The notes beneath the pieces were generated by a model. That model was not told the origin of the DNA. It worked only from the letters and a program-made list of their open reading frames with translations, and did not search any database. The translations under genes were made by a program, and so were the position numbers. 64,000 nucleotides of DNA. It comes from Acanthosepion esculentum. Taxonomy: Eukaryota > Mollusca > Cephalopoda > Sepiida > Sepiidae. The stretch is taken from contig OZ038498.1 of the NCBI GenBank assembly GCA_964036315.1, positions 11,543,339 through 11,607,338 on the forward strand, read 5' to 3'. How positions within the stretch are numbered: position 1 is the stretch's first letter; the number at the start of each line of letters is the position of its first letter. Shown piece by piece: positions 30,672-41,445 of this stretch.

Positions 30672-30888
30672 CAAAATTTACGTCACTTAGAAAAATATCC
30701 ACGTCACTTAAAAACATGTCCACGTTACTTAGAAAAAATGTCCACGTCACTTAGAAAAATGTCCACGTCACTGGGAAAAAAGTCCACGTCACTTCGAAAA
30801 ATGTCCACGTCACTTCGAAAAATGTCCACATCACTTAGAAAAAAGTCCACGTCACTTAGAAAAAATGTCGACGTCACTTAGAGGACCG
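30672..30888. repeat. 21-22 bp minisatellite, about ten units
   Basis: The unit GTCCACGTCACTTAGAAAAA(T) repeats about ten times with A-run length changes and point variants (ATCACTT, CGTTACTT, ACTTCGAA). Each unit carries ACGTCA / TGACGT, the core of a cAMP-response-type site, so the array holds close to ten such cores. Confidence 0.9.
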
Positions 30889-31985
30889 AAACAACATAAA
30901 CTTCCTACTTTTTAATCTACTATGTGCTAAGTTTGGTAAATAACATTATTATTAAGGAAATGGGGCAGCTTGGTGGGCGAAATAGTTGAGTATATACTAC
31001 TAGTGCGAGAGTTCGAAATATTTGAATTTTAAATGGTGATTTCAAGGCAGGAAACAATCTGGAAGCTTGACAAAACATAATATTTTAAAGTCCGATTTTG
31101 CTTTGTACCTTAAATGGTAAATATTTACGTCTTTTCTTTCGTTATCTCTCTAAATCGAACTATCTATCTTGAAAATATCCCTGAAATCAAATTGATTTGC
31201 CACCCATAAAATACCCATGGAGTTTCGGGGTTATACCACTTCTTTTGCCTTGAAGGCAAGAAAGAATGACAGAGAAAATCCTGGTCAAAGTATTGTTTAT
31301 TAAACTTAACTAAATTTTGTGTATTGGTCAAATAATGGAGCGCGCTTTAAAAGTGTGTGTTGATTGTAAGACTGAGTTGTTACGGAATAACCCCGTAAAT
31401 ATTTAGTCGGATTTGTCTAGTTGGACACCAGATCACATTACTGGTACACATAATAAGGATCGAACTTACTGGCTATGGCTTTCGAGATTACCTTACGAAT
31501 TATCGATCTATTAATGAAATCCTGAATAGATGAAGATGGATAAATCTTATTGATCTGGGTAGCTGCATCGTAGATACAACGAAGTCGATCATTATCAGTA
31601 GATGATCTTTGTGCTTCCTTGGTATGAATAGCTTATTTTCAGACGGGATGCCTGAATATTTAAAATCTTTTGACTACCGACTTTGCATGGAGCTCACGAT
31701 ATCTTACGAGAAACGCTGTAAGCGCGACCCTCACCCTTTTTCTTTTTTTTACTGGTGCTTTTAATTTTGATAAAGTAGATTTTAAATTCATTCAATACAG
31801 AGCATTCTAAATGAGAAGACTGTGCCAAAGATGTAGATTTTTTTTCCTCACCTCTCTCTGTTTTATTAAATTAACTACGTGGCTTTCAATAAATTTCAGA
31901 AAGTGGTAACCTTATATCGTATAAGCGTCCACTTGACGGGATTTTGAAAATATGAGATTAATTTAAGAAGTTCGGCAGTTGCATT
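30889..31985. other. No clear feature
   Basis: Possible degraded tRNA-like piece near 30970-31030 (GGTGGGCGAAATAGTTGAG then GCGAGAGTTCGAAATA). A hairpin TTGCCTTGAAGGCAA is at about 31245. Otherwise AT-rich without supported genes. Confidence 0.4.
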
Positions 31986-31987
31986 TT

Positions 31988-32150
31988 TTTAATCATTTCA
32001 CCCCAAGCAAGGCAATAAAACTACTAAGACGCAAGGGGTTACTGAGTGTGAGAGAATATGCGAAAAAACTATGAAGGAGAAAGAACACTCAAAGAACATG
32101 AATTAAGAAGACAGAAGATAACGATTGATATTGCATTGAGTGGCTGAGGT
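31988..32150 (-). pseudogene. Jockey/CR1-like LINE 3' end fragment
   Basis: CACCCCAAGCAAGGC, ACGCAAGGGGTTACTGAGTG and AACGATTGATATTGCATTGA correspond to the reversed 3' end seen at 51113, 55795, 57975 and, in plus orientation, 63300-63455. The match starts at the LINE 3' terminus as expected for 5'-truncated insertions. Confidence 0.65.
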
Positions 32151-32298
32151 AGTTGCGTCTTTAACTCAATTGCAAGTGGACGGTGAGGGACAAGTCAATA
32201 AAATAACGACCGTAGCGAAAATAAAAAGAAACTCAAGTTTTGTCAAACAGATATCTTGAAGGAAACTTCACAACTGTTCTTTTAAAAATGAGTGACAG

Positions 32299-32531
32299 AA
32301 CTAATTTCAACTCGGAACTAATTTCAACTCGGAATTAATTTCACATCGGAACTAATTTCAACTCGGAATTAATTTCAACTCGGAACTAATTTCAACTCGA
32401 TTTAAAAACCCAAACCCTAAACCCTAGTTCGGAGTTGAAATTATTTCCGAGTTGAAATTAATTCCGAGTTGAAATTAGTTCCGATGTGAAATTAATTCCG
32501 AGTTGAAATTAGTTCCGAGTTGAAATTAATT
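32299..32531. repeat. Inverted repeat whose arms are 17-bp tandem arrays
   Basis: Left arm 32299-32400 is six units of AACTAATTTCAACTCGG. Right arm 32430-32531 is six units of the reverse complement. Variants are mirrored: the single CACATCGG unit in third place on the left pairs with the single CCGATGTG unit at the matching place on the right, and AATTAATT/AACTAATT alternate in mirrored order. The 29-bp spacer holds AAACCCAAACCCTAAACCCT. Only a few bases differ at the inner and outer ends. Confidence 0.95.
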
Positions 32532-32754
32532 CTGCACCCCTTAAAAATGGCTATGGGTTGCCTAAATTCTGATATTGGGAATCTGGGGAAGAAAAAAACA
32601 GTGCAAATCTTTAGATTTCAAAAGAACATTTGCTCTTGCCCAATGTGTCATGAGGTCACGAATTCGGACAATGCTGACTAAATATCAGAACATAAAAATG
32701 AAAATTCGTGGGTATTATTAATTTCTGCTAGAATTTTATTAAAATTGTCCATAT

Positions 32755-32875
32755 ATTTATGAGAAGTATGCTCAGTATCAGAGAGTGTTTATAGGTATAG
32801 ACAATATGGACATAGGAATCAACATTTCATGGAGACTGTCAGTTTCATGCTTCAATACCTTCAAAGTAAGAGTGG
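32755..32875 (-). repeat. Decayed hammerhead-element relic
   Basis: On the minus strand: TTGAAGCATGAAACTGACAG then GTCTCCATGAAATG, followed by a TATTGTC..TATACCTATAAACACTC and CTGATACTGAGCATAC tail matching the family. GAAAC is kept but the CUGANGA box is gone. Confidence 0.55.
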
Positions 32876-32877
32876 TC

Positions 32878-32935
32878 CTATCTATCTATCTATCTATCTA
32901 TCTCATTTTCTATCTATCTATCTATGAATTATATA
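32878..32935. repeat. (CTAT)n microsatellite
   Basis: CTAT units with one CTCATTTT break. Confidence 0.95.
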
Positions 32936-34479
32936 TGCATTTTATTATCGTAGTGATTGATGAGATCCGTCTTGTATTGGAATATTTGACTGTAATCTGG
33001 TCAGAAACATATTTCTGAATCAGATTATGAAAGAACCAAACTATTTCATGTCCTCTGCCATAAATCCATGATTCCGCCCATTAAAAACCAAACTGTGTTC
33101 AAGGCTTAACGAAATTATCAAGCCCTACAAGAATAACTAAAAAAAAAAGGTTAGATTAAATGTATCTCTCTGAAATAGTGATTGAATCTGAATTAGATTC
33201 GTTGACCCCCCACACCTGTGAGTGGTACTCTTGTTTTATGTGCTTTTATATTCGCAAATTCACCCGAGATGTCTATCTAGGGTGAAAGAAGCCATTGGGA
33301 GTTTGAAGCAGCACCATTATTTCGTTCTCTTATCATTTCTATTCATTTCGTCTTGTGTCATCAGTAGATAGGTTCGCTTGTTGGCCGGTTCACACTCCTC
33401 CCCTAGCTTTTGAACAGGAGTAGAGCGTTATCCCTTGTTTCCTGTTTAGGATTGAGTTTCTGGTTCTTTCTAAAGCTTTTTCCGTTTTCTTTCCCGTCCG
33501 GTGGCCCCTTACGTCTTGGTGGTATTATCACCTTGTTTTCGACGGTGCTATTTACTCTGTAACCCTCTACCTCAAGTGGCTGTTGGGCCTTGTACAGTAT
33601 GGAATTCATTGTAAGAAATATGTCGGTCGGTCTTGTTCATGTTTGTTTTGCTGATAGGATTTCTCATTAGTCAACAATGCCAATGGTTGATGTTGAAGCT
33701 CAGGCAAGATTTCGAAATCTCTCAACTTGAAAGTTTGCTGCAGTATAATATTGCCCCATTCACTTAATAACAAACGTCTGTACGAAACCAAGCTTTGATC
33801 CTTATCTATTTATATATCTTTACTACAGAGTTAATCAACTAGAGTGTTAATGAATTATACTTTGCGATACGTTTTAAAAATAACATAGCGCTTATAATGC
33901 AATCCAATGATGCATTTGTTTTTGTTCGAATTTGTTTTTAGTAAATGAGGCGAATTAATAGGACCGCACATGCGCAGACATGTTGCCGTGTGTAATATAT
34001 CTGTGTGCGTCCACAGGTATCTATATACATGCATACGTCCACAAATATACTCATATATAACCAAGGCGATGATCGAAATTTTCAACAACCTAATTAACAT
34101 GGCGATCTGAAGTCTAAGCGATGTGTACTTTTAATTACTTATAAATTTGACATATGTGTACAGAAAAAAAATATACGGCATGCTTATGGACAATTATTTT
34201 CATTTTGCGAATACATTCTTTTAAAGTTAACTGACCTGTAATAATGTTAAGAATCAGGCTAAACGATAAAAAATGTGATAGTAGGGTTGAGTTTAAGTGT
34301 CCCCTACCCCTTTAAAAGAAAAAAGCACAAATAAAATAAAAACGGCTAATATTTAGAGTAAGACTTTACACAATGCTTAGGGGAAAAGGGTTAAATTTAG
34401 GAACATTAAGATTACCTCCTTGATTATCCATTGAAACTCCAATCCACCGATAAAAAAAAAAAAATGAAAGAAAAGAAGC
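32936..34479. other. Mostly unassigned; one weak coding-like frame
   Basis: A 68-codon frame on the minus strand (33403-33609) begins MNSILYKAQQPLEVEGYRV and is rich in charged residues (PPRRKGPPDGKENGKSFRKN). Its base composition is more coding-like than its surroundings, but I recognise no family, no splice sites were convincing, and the upstream frame is broken. It could be a retroelement or exon remnant. The rest of the stretch shows nothing. Confidence 0.3.
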
Positions 34480-34679
34480 CAGTCCCCACCGTGGACCATT
34501 TAAAAGATAGTTCGCGCAGCGGATTGGTTGTTACAAACATCCAATCGGGTGTGCGGAAAACGTGGTCTTTCTTCGTCTAATTCATTAAAAGGCCGGAGTA
34601 GCTGTTAGCGTTTGATTGAAAGGGGGCGTTCCTCTCGTTGTCCCAGACATTTTTCTGACTGGTGGTTGCCGCCCGACAT

Positions 34680-35596
34680 TATTTTTTTTCGGACTCTACG
34701 TTTTTTTTGTTTTTTTTTCTTTGAATTACAGTTTTGTTAAGTTTCATTTTATTACCGTCTTTCTTGCATTTCTTACGACTGTTTTGATTTTTTCTTTTTT
34801 TTCTTTTTACCCTCGCCATTTTTTATTTTTCCCTTTATTTTTTGCTCTTTTTTATTTTAGTTTTCTTTTGATTTTCTTTTTCTTTTAATTTTCCTTTTAA
34901 ATTTTTGTTTTTTATTTTGTAATCCTTGCTAGTTTGTTTATTTTTCAACGACAGACTTTAATTTTTTCACGTGTTACTTCTTTATTTGTTTCTTTTCTTT
35001 TTAATATCGTTTAAATTTTCCGTGCCATATTTGTTCTAATCTTTGTATATAACTTGTCTATTTGTTTATCGGGTTGACTCGTTTCATAGGGTCAGCCATT
35101 TTTGTTTTGTTTTGAGGGTCTGTATTTTTGTTGTTTCGTATTTTTTTTTGTATAGCGTTTCGTTTTTTACTGTGTTTTTCTTTTTTAAATTTGTTGTTTC
35201 GCCTTTAGGCGAACCTTGTTCTTTTGTTTCTCGTCTGCCGTCAATTTTTTTTTCTTTTTAATTTTAAACTTGTCTCGCCTTTAGGCAAGTTTTGTTCATT
35301 CGTATCGTCAATTTTTACACGTCCGGCTGTTTTGTGTTTTTCCTTTTTGTTGTTTATTTCATTTTCATTTAATTTTTGTACAAACCTTTGTATATATTTA
35401 TTTTAACTGTTCCGTGTTTTTTTTTTACTTGCTGTCTCGCTTTCGGGCGAGCCTTGTGTTTTTATTCCGCATATTTGATTTTTTTTTTATCTGTCACCTG
35501 CTTTTTTTGCCTGTTTACTTTGTAGTTTTAGTTTCGCCTATAAGGCGGAACTTATTAACTATTTTTCTGTTTTCACCCCTCCCCTTCCCTTTAAAA
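34680..35596 (+). promoter_or_regulatory. T-rich LINE leader with a series of small hairpins
   Basis: At least four short stem-loops share one theme: TTCGCCTTTAGGCGAA (35198-35213), CTCGCCTTTAGGCAAG (35273-35288), CTCGCTTTCGGGCGAG (35436-35451) and GTTTCGCCTATAAGGCGGAAC (35531-35551). A fifth looser one, GGTTGACTC / GGGTCAGCC, is at 35069-35096. They sit in otherwise T-rich sequence before ORF1. Stems are kept while loops and pair identities change. Some are followed by a CCTTGT- or CTTGT-like string, so the leader may be a degenerate tandem repeat. Confidence 0.6.
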
Positions 35597-37819
35597 ATGG
35601 AAAAGAAGGAAAAAAGAGCACCTTTCTTTTTAATTGTTAAAAAGAAAAGTAAAATGGCTGATTTTAGGATATCTGTTCGAAAATATCTATTTAACCCGAA
35701 AAAAGACCCGCCAGATAAAGACAATTTAGTCGAATACCCGGCCTTGAAATCTTCTTCCTCTTGTGAGGAGGCCGTTGGTGGCGAAATCAATATTATGGAG
35801 GCCAAAAATGGCCAAGAAAAATCTGAAATTATGGAGGCCAGTAATGGCCAAGAAAAGATCAAGAAAAAAGTATGGAGGCTAATAATAGCCCCAAAACTGG
35901 AAAGAATATGATAGCCAAGAATAGCCAAAAGAACGAGACAAGTGATAGCGTTGAGGCCGGGAATTCGCCCTGTTGTTGGAAGTCCCTACCTAAAGGCATT
36001 ATCGATATTGCGAAGTTCTTGGAGCGTGCCAAGAGTTACGCACACCTTGTGGTAGGAGGTGGGCTCTGGGAGGATCCTATCAAAATAAAGAAAATCGATA
36101 AAAGAATACTGTCAGTCTTTGTCGTCGACAAGCGTACGCGCAAAATTTGTCGTTCGACGAAAGACACAATGGCTAAAACACCAGAATCCCTGGGGTTTAG
36201 CCACTGAAAATCGTTAAGGTTAAGGGCTTTTTCATGTGAGACGTATTGTTACCCACTGCCGAAGACCGTTAGAGCAACGAGTCGTGAACTAATGAAGAAA
36301 GATTTAATTCTCCGAACCGAGTACGAAGGCAGAAGAACTATGTAGCAGTATACGAGGTCCCTGCTCAGGTTATCGGGGAACACCTGGCGGCTTTCTCGTC
36401 ACAGTACAGAAAATTTCTGGGTGCTTCCTGTGATAGCCTGACTGGGGGATGGAGTTTCGATGTCATGTTGGACCGTAAAGCCTTCATCTCCATCCCCAAA
36501 TGTCTGGCTGTTGGTGGACTGAAGCTGCCGGTCATAGTGACCGGCCGTAAACCAGTTTGTTGGAAGTGCGGAGAGACTGGTCACCTCCCCTCTTCCTGTC
36601 CAGAGAAGAAGGCCTCTGGAAATCAGGCCCCAGTTGACCAAACTCCCCCTCTGTCCGAGTCTTTGAAATCAGCTTCCGGCACCGGAGTGGTTAAACCCCC
36701 GGTTGGGCCTATACCAAAGCCCCCATTGCCCGAAGAGCCTTCTCCAGCTGCAAGTACAGTTGTGGAGGAGGGAGATGGGAAATGCCAGGTTGCTAGCAGG
36801 GCTTGAGGGAAGCGTCAGACAGCAGGTCCTCAGTCCCCTGAAGCCCCTGGGACAAAACGCACTTACACTCCCACTCCCCCGTCAACAGTAAGGGCGACGC
36901 CCCGGCCTCAATACTGACACTAAAGGAGCGCCAAAGAAAATATGATCCTGGCTTTGAAAAAGCGGAAAAAATCAAATCGTTTAAACAAAAATTAGATCAC
37001 CAACGCAAGGCAAAATTCTTTCCCATTAAGAAAGCACCTCCCTCCGTATCCACTACCCAACATTCAGCACAGTCTCCTCAGCCCTCTACATCCAGTCAGC
37101 CAAAGTCCATCTCTACAACTCCCTCGGCAACCTATGACCCATCACTTTCTTCCCAGCCCTCAACCCCTCTTTGTAGAGAGAAGTCCTTACCTGCCACTCC
37201 ATTCTCAATCCCTCTTAGTAGAGATCCCAGCCCGTTTAGGAAAAATTATACACCCCGCCACCCCCCCCAGTCCTTCTACCATTAAAACCGCAGAAATACC
37301 CCCTCCTCAAAACAAAAGACTTAACCAGTCATAGAAAAAAACAAAAGCATATATTTAACTCCAGTCAAGATGTATGTAAAATATCCCCATTACAAGCAGA
37401 AAAAGCCCGTGATTACGGAAACAGGATTAAGGACCTCAAATACCTCTTATCAATGAAGTTCGCGGATAAAAATATTGAGGAACCAAACAACTACTCCCAA
37501 TGCGGAAAGGGTTCTGACTGTCATAAGGATTGGGACGGGGGCTACGCAGGCTTGGGCCATGTTGGACGAACCAATAGCTTCTTTCAAGATGTCCCCGCCC
37601 ATAGCAATTGTACAAAACGATAAACTGAAAAAAATGAAGCAATTTTGTGCTGGGAGGGTCCCGGTTTTTGTTCACCCCTCCCTCTATAGTGCTCTAAAAT
37701 TGACGTTTCCTTGGGATATAGACGGCATCTCCATCAACACTAAAATGGGCCACGGGCTGATGGGGGAGGCGGTCGGTATCCTTACCCCATCTATGTTCAA
37801 TTCAGGAAAACAACTCTAA
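35597..37819 (+). pseudogene. LINE ORF1 protein (nucleic-acid binding, CCHC), frameshifted
   Basis: The likely start is the ATG at 35597 (MEKKEKRAPFF). The first frame runs to 35911 and contains a near-duplicate IMEAKNGQE / IMEASNGQE. The reading then shifts (35872-36207, with LPKGIIDIAKFLERAKSYAH). A third piece (about 36320-36806) holds VAVYEVPAQVIGEHLAAF, then the knuckle CWKCGETGHLPSSCPEK (36558-36608, C-x2-C-x4-H-x4-C), then a Pro/Ser-rich linker. The last piece (37475-37819) ends NSGKQL. In the L1/Tx1 group ORF1 binds element RNA to form the retrotransposition particle. At least three frameshifts and several stops break it. Confidence 0.75.
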
Positions 37820-37831
37820 TTGGTTATATCA

Positions 37832-38337
37832 ATGTCTCTCTGGTTAGCTAGTATAAATGTCCGAGGCCTGAGGTCGGAGTCTCGAAGGTCGAGGCTCTCT
37901 CGCGACCTTCAGCGCCTCGGGGTGAATGTTTGTTGTGTGCAAGAGACCCGGTTTTCTTCTCATGACCGTGAGGACATGCTGTTTAAGGGGTTCTCCCTTT
38001 ACTCAGCATGTTCGATATTGTCGATAAGTACCAGAATGAGCACCCTCGGGAGGTAGCTTGGACTTGGACAAATAGTGGCAACTCGGCTCCTGGGACGCTT
38101 GCTAGCTACCTCGACCGAGTCTTAGCTAGGAGAGTCAATGTAGGGCTCTTAGGATGTCCAAGTTTCCATTATATAGTTTATTCGGATCATAGGCTTGTCC
38201 GGTTCCGTGTAAACTTAGATAAGTCTAAGGTTAGGTTGACTGGGTACTGGAAATTAAACTGTTCATTATTTGGTGAGCAGGATTTCCGGAACCAGCTGCT
38301 ACTAATGATACAGAGGGAATTAACGGGGCGGTTGTAG
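37832..38337 (+). pseudogene. LINE ORF2 endonuclease domain with internal deletion
   Basis: Starts MSLWLASINVRGLRSESRRS and VCCVQETRFSSHDREDMLF, the first two blocks of the apurinic-type endonuclease (N and E of the active site). At about 38006 it jumps to WTWTNSG, SYLDRVLARR and YSDHRLVRFRV, the final D and H blocks, in another frame. Roughly the middle half of the domain (the DxN block) is missing. The enzyme would nick target DNA to prime reverse transcription; this copy cannot. Confidence 0.85.
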
Positions 38338-39430
38338 GGAACGTCTGGTGGGATAAATTAAAATCCAAAATTAGAACATTTTCTCCTGATTTTAGTCGTC
38401 AACTCAATTTAGATAGATTAGCGGCGCAAACGGCATTAGAACAAAAAGTTGATCGGGCAGTTAAATCCCGTGATAGTGGGGAAATATCCTTAGCTAAGGC
38501 AGAGTTGTCTTCCTTGCTTATCAAGAAGGATCAAGCTCTGGTAGTTAGGACTAGGTTAAAAAGAATCTCTTCTGAGGAAACAAATATGGCTGCTGTATTG
38601 CGAGCAGAGGGAAATCGGAGCGCGTCTCGGCGACATCTCGCGTGCGTCACATTGCCGGATAAGCCGACAGTGACTACATGCGCGGGCATATGTGAGGCCT
38701 TTCGGGATTACTTTCAGGAACTTTTCACCAGGGAGCCCTGTCTGAGCCCTGTCTGAGCCCTGCTCGGTTCGACGATATTTAACGGACTTTCCCTGCCTTG
38801 AGGCAGCTGAAGCTGCTGGGTGCGAGGGTCCTATCACAGAATCGGAAATCTGGGAAGCGCTGAAACAGGTTGGCCTGGATAAATCTCCGGGACTAGATAG
38901 TTTTCCATACGAAGTTTACTTGAGGCAGTCGCCCGTTTTTGTTCCTTTGTTGTAACTGATTTTCAACAACTATATGAAGCAGGGGTCTATACCTCAACGC
39001 TTCACCAGGGGTGTGATCAAGTTGCTGCGTAAGGACAAAATCGGTGAGGATGTGGTAGATAATTTTCGCCCTTTAACCATATTAAACACAGTGTTGAAGA
39101 TTTTGGCGAAGATTTGCAGCTTGTCCTGTCTGATTGGCTCCGAACAGACTTGTGCTGTGAAGGGCAGGACTATTCAGGACAACCTTCATATGGTACGCTT
39201 GATCTTAGAACAAGTAGACAGTGAAGCCTCGCTGATCAATTTAGATCAGTCCAAGGCCTTTGATAGGGTTGACCATCGTTTTCTGGAGGCTGTCCTTTCG
39301 GCGGCCGGTTTCGGGCCGGACTTTCGCTCCTGGATCCGACTTTTGTATGCGACTCCCGGTGCGCTGGTGGAAGTGAATGGAGTAAGATCGGAGCCTTTCA
39401 CATCGCCTAATGTGTCGCGTATCGGATGAG
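38338..39430 (+). pseudogene. LINE ORF2 reverse transcriptase region, catalytic core lost
   Basis: A linker with LNLDRLAAQTALEQKVDRAV and FRDYFQELFTREP leads to VGLDKSPGLDSFPYEVYLRQ, a stop at 38955, then FTRGVIKLLRKDK, DNFRPLTILNTVLKILAKI, CAVKGRTIQDNLHMVRLILE, SLINLDQSKAFDRVDHRFLE and LLYATPGALVEVNGVRSEPF. These are RT blocks 0 to about 3 in order; DQSKAFD contains the first catalytic Asp. The FADD/YADD block that should follow is not found; after 39430 the reading collapses into a GGAGGAGG-rich stretch. The minus-strand frames over the same place are shadows. Confidence 0.88.
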
Positions 39431-39790
39431 GAGGCTGTCTTCTGGAATCCCTGAGAAGTGTGCACTCGAGCGAGGAGGAGGAGGAGGCCGGCCGTACACA
39501 TCGAGCCGAATGCTCCTTCTACCGCGAATGTCGTCGTGCTCTGAAACGCCTCTTATGGGCGTAGGATGGCCTCTCCGACGTCCAGGCGTTGTCTCGTAGG
39601 GCATTGTATCGAGTATTAGTCAGACCGTTCGTGATGAGCCGATCGACGAGCTCGGTCTTACGAAGCAGGAGGATCGCTCAATATGGCCTTGGGCGCCTGT
39701 GTTGAAATGCCTAAATAACGATGAGGCATCACTCACTTGGCTGGTGATTCGTGGGGCCCTCTGGATCGCCAAAAGACTTCGTTGAGCGGG
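39431..39790 (+). pseudogene. LINE ORF2 middle, scrambled
   Basis: Stop- and shift-ridden. Pieces RRLSSGIPEKCALERG, YRECRRALKRLLWA and GLSDVQALSRRALYRVLVRP suggest remains of the segment between the RT core and the carboxyl end. The catalytic YADD is absent, and the open frames on the minus strand have no known domain. Confidence 0.55.
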
Positions 39791-39791
39791 C

Positions 39792-40267
39792 TTGGAGAAA
39801 TTTCCAAACTGCCGACGCTGTATTGGGGAAGTCGAGACCGTTGGTCACGCCTTCTTTCATTGCAGGGTGGTAGCGCCGTTGTGCAAGTTTGTTGAAGGCC
39901 TCGTGGTCCGCATGCTGCGTGGAAAGTTCTTTGTCCTTGAGGCCAGTTCTATTTGTATCAATGTGGTGCCGCAGATGACGAAGGCTGAACATTATGTGTT
40001 CTTTTGCTTACTAGGTTTTATGAGAGTCGTGATTTGGACGACGCATCAGAAGGAATTCTATGATGGCGGGATGTTCACTTCTTCCCAATTGATCTTGTTT
40101 TTTAAGCATCAGCTTAAAGTCAAGATTAGGACGGAAAGGCGGCGGCTCACCTCATCAGAATTTGGCAAAAGGTGGGTGAGTGTTGCGCGTTTGTGCCGAG
40201 TAAAAGGGGCTGACCTTGAGTGGCATTTTTTGTCGGTTAGGCATCAGAATATTGTTTTCCTGGGTTG
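39792..40267 (+). pseudogene. LINE ORF2 carboxyl end with zinc motif
   Basis: Open for 158 codons: CRRCIGEVETVGHAFFHCRV is a C-x2-C-x8-H-x4-C zinc-binding motif of the RT zinc-binding type found after the RT domain in many plant and animal LINEs. It is followed by a mostly helical region (FCLLGFMRVVIWTTHQKEF) and a basic stretch (KVKIRTERRRLTSSEFGKRW), ending at 40267. It is the best preserved part of the element. Confidence 0.8.
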
Positions 40268-40880
40268 AACTTGGACCACCCATCCCTGGATGTTAGGCTA
40301 GTGTAGGTTTCTGTTTTTGATTCTTTAGTCCCCCCCCCAGTAAACTTAGCTAGGGAGTGTTTGCTCATTGGCCCTTTTTATTCCTCTTCCTTTTAGTTTA
40401 ACTCTCCATCCCCTCCCTCGTTAGCTGGTCTGTGATGTCAGTTCTCTGGTGGGTGCGGGACGCCCTTCGTTTCGAGTGTGTGTTTTTTCGTATTTTGTTG
40501 TGGTGTCAGAGTGAGTGCGTGTCTGTGTGAGTGCTTCGGATGGATGAATGTTTCTACATTATTATAGTCCCGCATTGATTTCGTCCAGTTAACTGATATT
40601 TCTGCCACATTTTAGGTTTGTGGAGGTTTTACTACTAACATAATTTTGTTTGGTTTTTGTAAATAGTTTATTTCATATTGTATATACTCATTGGGGATTT
40701 TTTAACTTGTTGTTTTTTATTCCCCTTCCCCCACAGACAACGATTGTACATATGGGGACTATTTAGGTTTTTCAGTGAGACTATGAGGTATTTTGGTGGA
40801 TGCAGTAAGAAAGGTAAGTAAGTTTGTGTTGTTTTGGTGTTAGGATTATTGTATTGTATGTTTGGGTCAGTGGTTGTAGC

Positions 40881-41300
40881 GAGCTAAGTTAAATTAAGAC
40901 AGATGATGACCATCCTTCCTTATACCCCCCTTTTTTAGGCCTTGTGCCACATTTTCTGTTAATTTTACAGAAATAAATATTATTGAGAGGTGGGGATCAG
41001 GGATTGATCTCCCCTGATTGGGTCGACTTAGTGACGGGGAGTATGATGTTGAAAAACCGGAAACTCCCTGATGAACCAAGTCAAATAACATCACTGACGA
41101 CCCCCTCGGGCGCCTATTTAAAAGCGTATTTTGGAATTACGATAAATTCACTATAAATAATTTTCTATTCCTCGAAAATTTTATGAATTGTTTTTTTTTT
41201 TTGTTTTGATATGAAGTATCTTCATAATTTCATATATATTTACAAGCTATTTTCTTCATTTGTATGTAAAACAACACTTCGACCGGCTGATACTACATCC
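40881..41300. other. Unassigned, with a possible structured segment
   Basis: 40994-41090 can form nested pairings (GGGAGT with ACTCCC, GATGTT with AACATC, GTCAGT-type ends) around TGGGTCGACTTAGTGACGGG. I recognise no family. The minus-strand 66-codon frame is unsupported. Confidence 0.3.
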
Positions 41301-41308
41301 GTTGGTTT

Positions 41309-41445
41309 GGGCACCCCGAGGCGGTGTAATGGTTAACAAGCTTGTCTCGCTAGAACAATTACGAGTGAGTTCGATTCTCACTGGGTGCCCCATACTTTCG
41401 GCCTTGTGCCACATCTAAGTTACGCTTGGAAAATCACTACTACAT
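41309..41445 (+). mobile_element. SINE-A copy with tRNA-like head
   Basis: GGGCACCCCGAGGCGGTGTA begins a sequence that closes with GGGTGCCC after about 80 bases, giving a 7-bp acceptor-like stem. A-box GGTGTAATGGTTAACAAG and B-box GAGTTCGATTCTC are in place. The tail CATACTTTCGGCCTTGTGCC and ACATCTAAGTTACGCTTGG is shared with the copy at 1655-1826, so it is a SINE and not a tRNA gene. Confidence 0.82.

Larger units (their letters stand above)
34480..40880 (+). mobile_element. L1/Tx1-type non-LTR retrotransposon, degraded
   Basis: The unit consists of a T-rich leader (to 35596), ORF1 with a CCHC knuckle (35597-37819), ORF2 with apurinic-type endonuclease, reverse transcriptase and terminal zinc motif (37832-40267), and a T-rich 3' end to about 40880. 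ORF1 and ORF2 are separated by 12 bases. Motifs such as LDQSKAFDRVDH and the ORF1 layout point to the Tx1-like branch of L1 elements; clade assignment is from memory of the family. Both ORFs carry frameshifts, stops and deletions, so the copy is dead. The 5' edge is estimated from the change to a GC-richer GTGGACCATTTAAAAG region near 34490. Confidence 0.85.

Noticed and set aside
30672..30888. CRISPR array
   Set aside because: Units are contiguous without unique spacers, in a eukaryotic context.
32401..32429. Interstitial telomere (CCCTAAA-like)
   Set aside because: Only about two imperfect units; animal telomeres are usually TTAGGG, so chance is likely.
33341..33370. Hammerhead core on the minus strand (CTGATGACAC...GAAA)
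   Set aside because: The bases between the two boxes cannot form a stem II and no GUC with stem III follows.
35515..35928. 137-codon minus-strand gene over LINE ORF1
   Set aside because: Antisense shadow of the ORF1 frame at 35597-35911.
41060..41090. CTGATGA next to GGAAAC as a permuted hammerhead
   Set aside because: The boxes are only a few bases apart in the wrong order, leaving no room for stems I and III.
41309..41392. Functional tRNA gene
   Set aside because: Acceptor-like stem and boxes are present, but the tail is shared with the copy at 1655-1826, marking it as a SINE.
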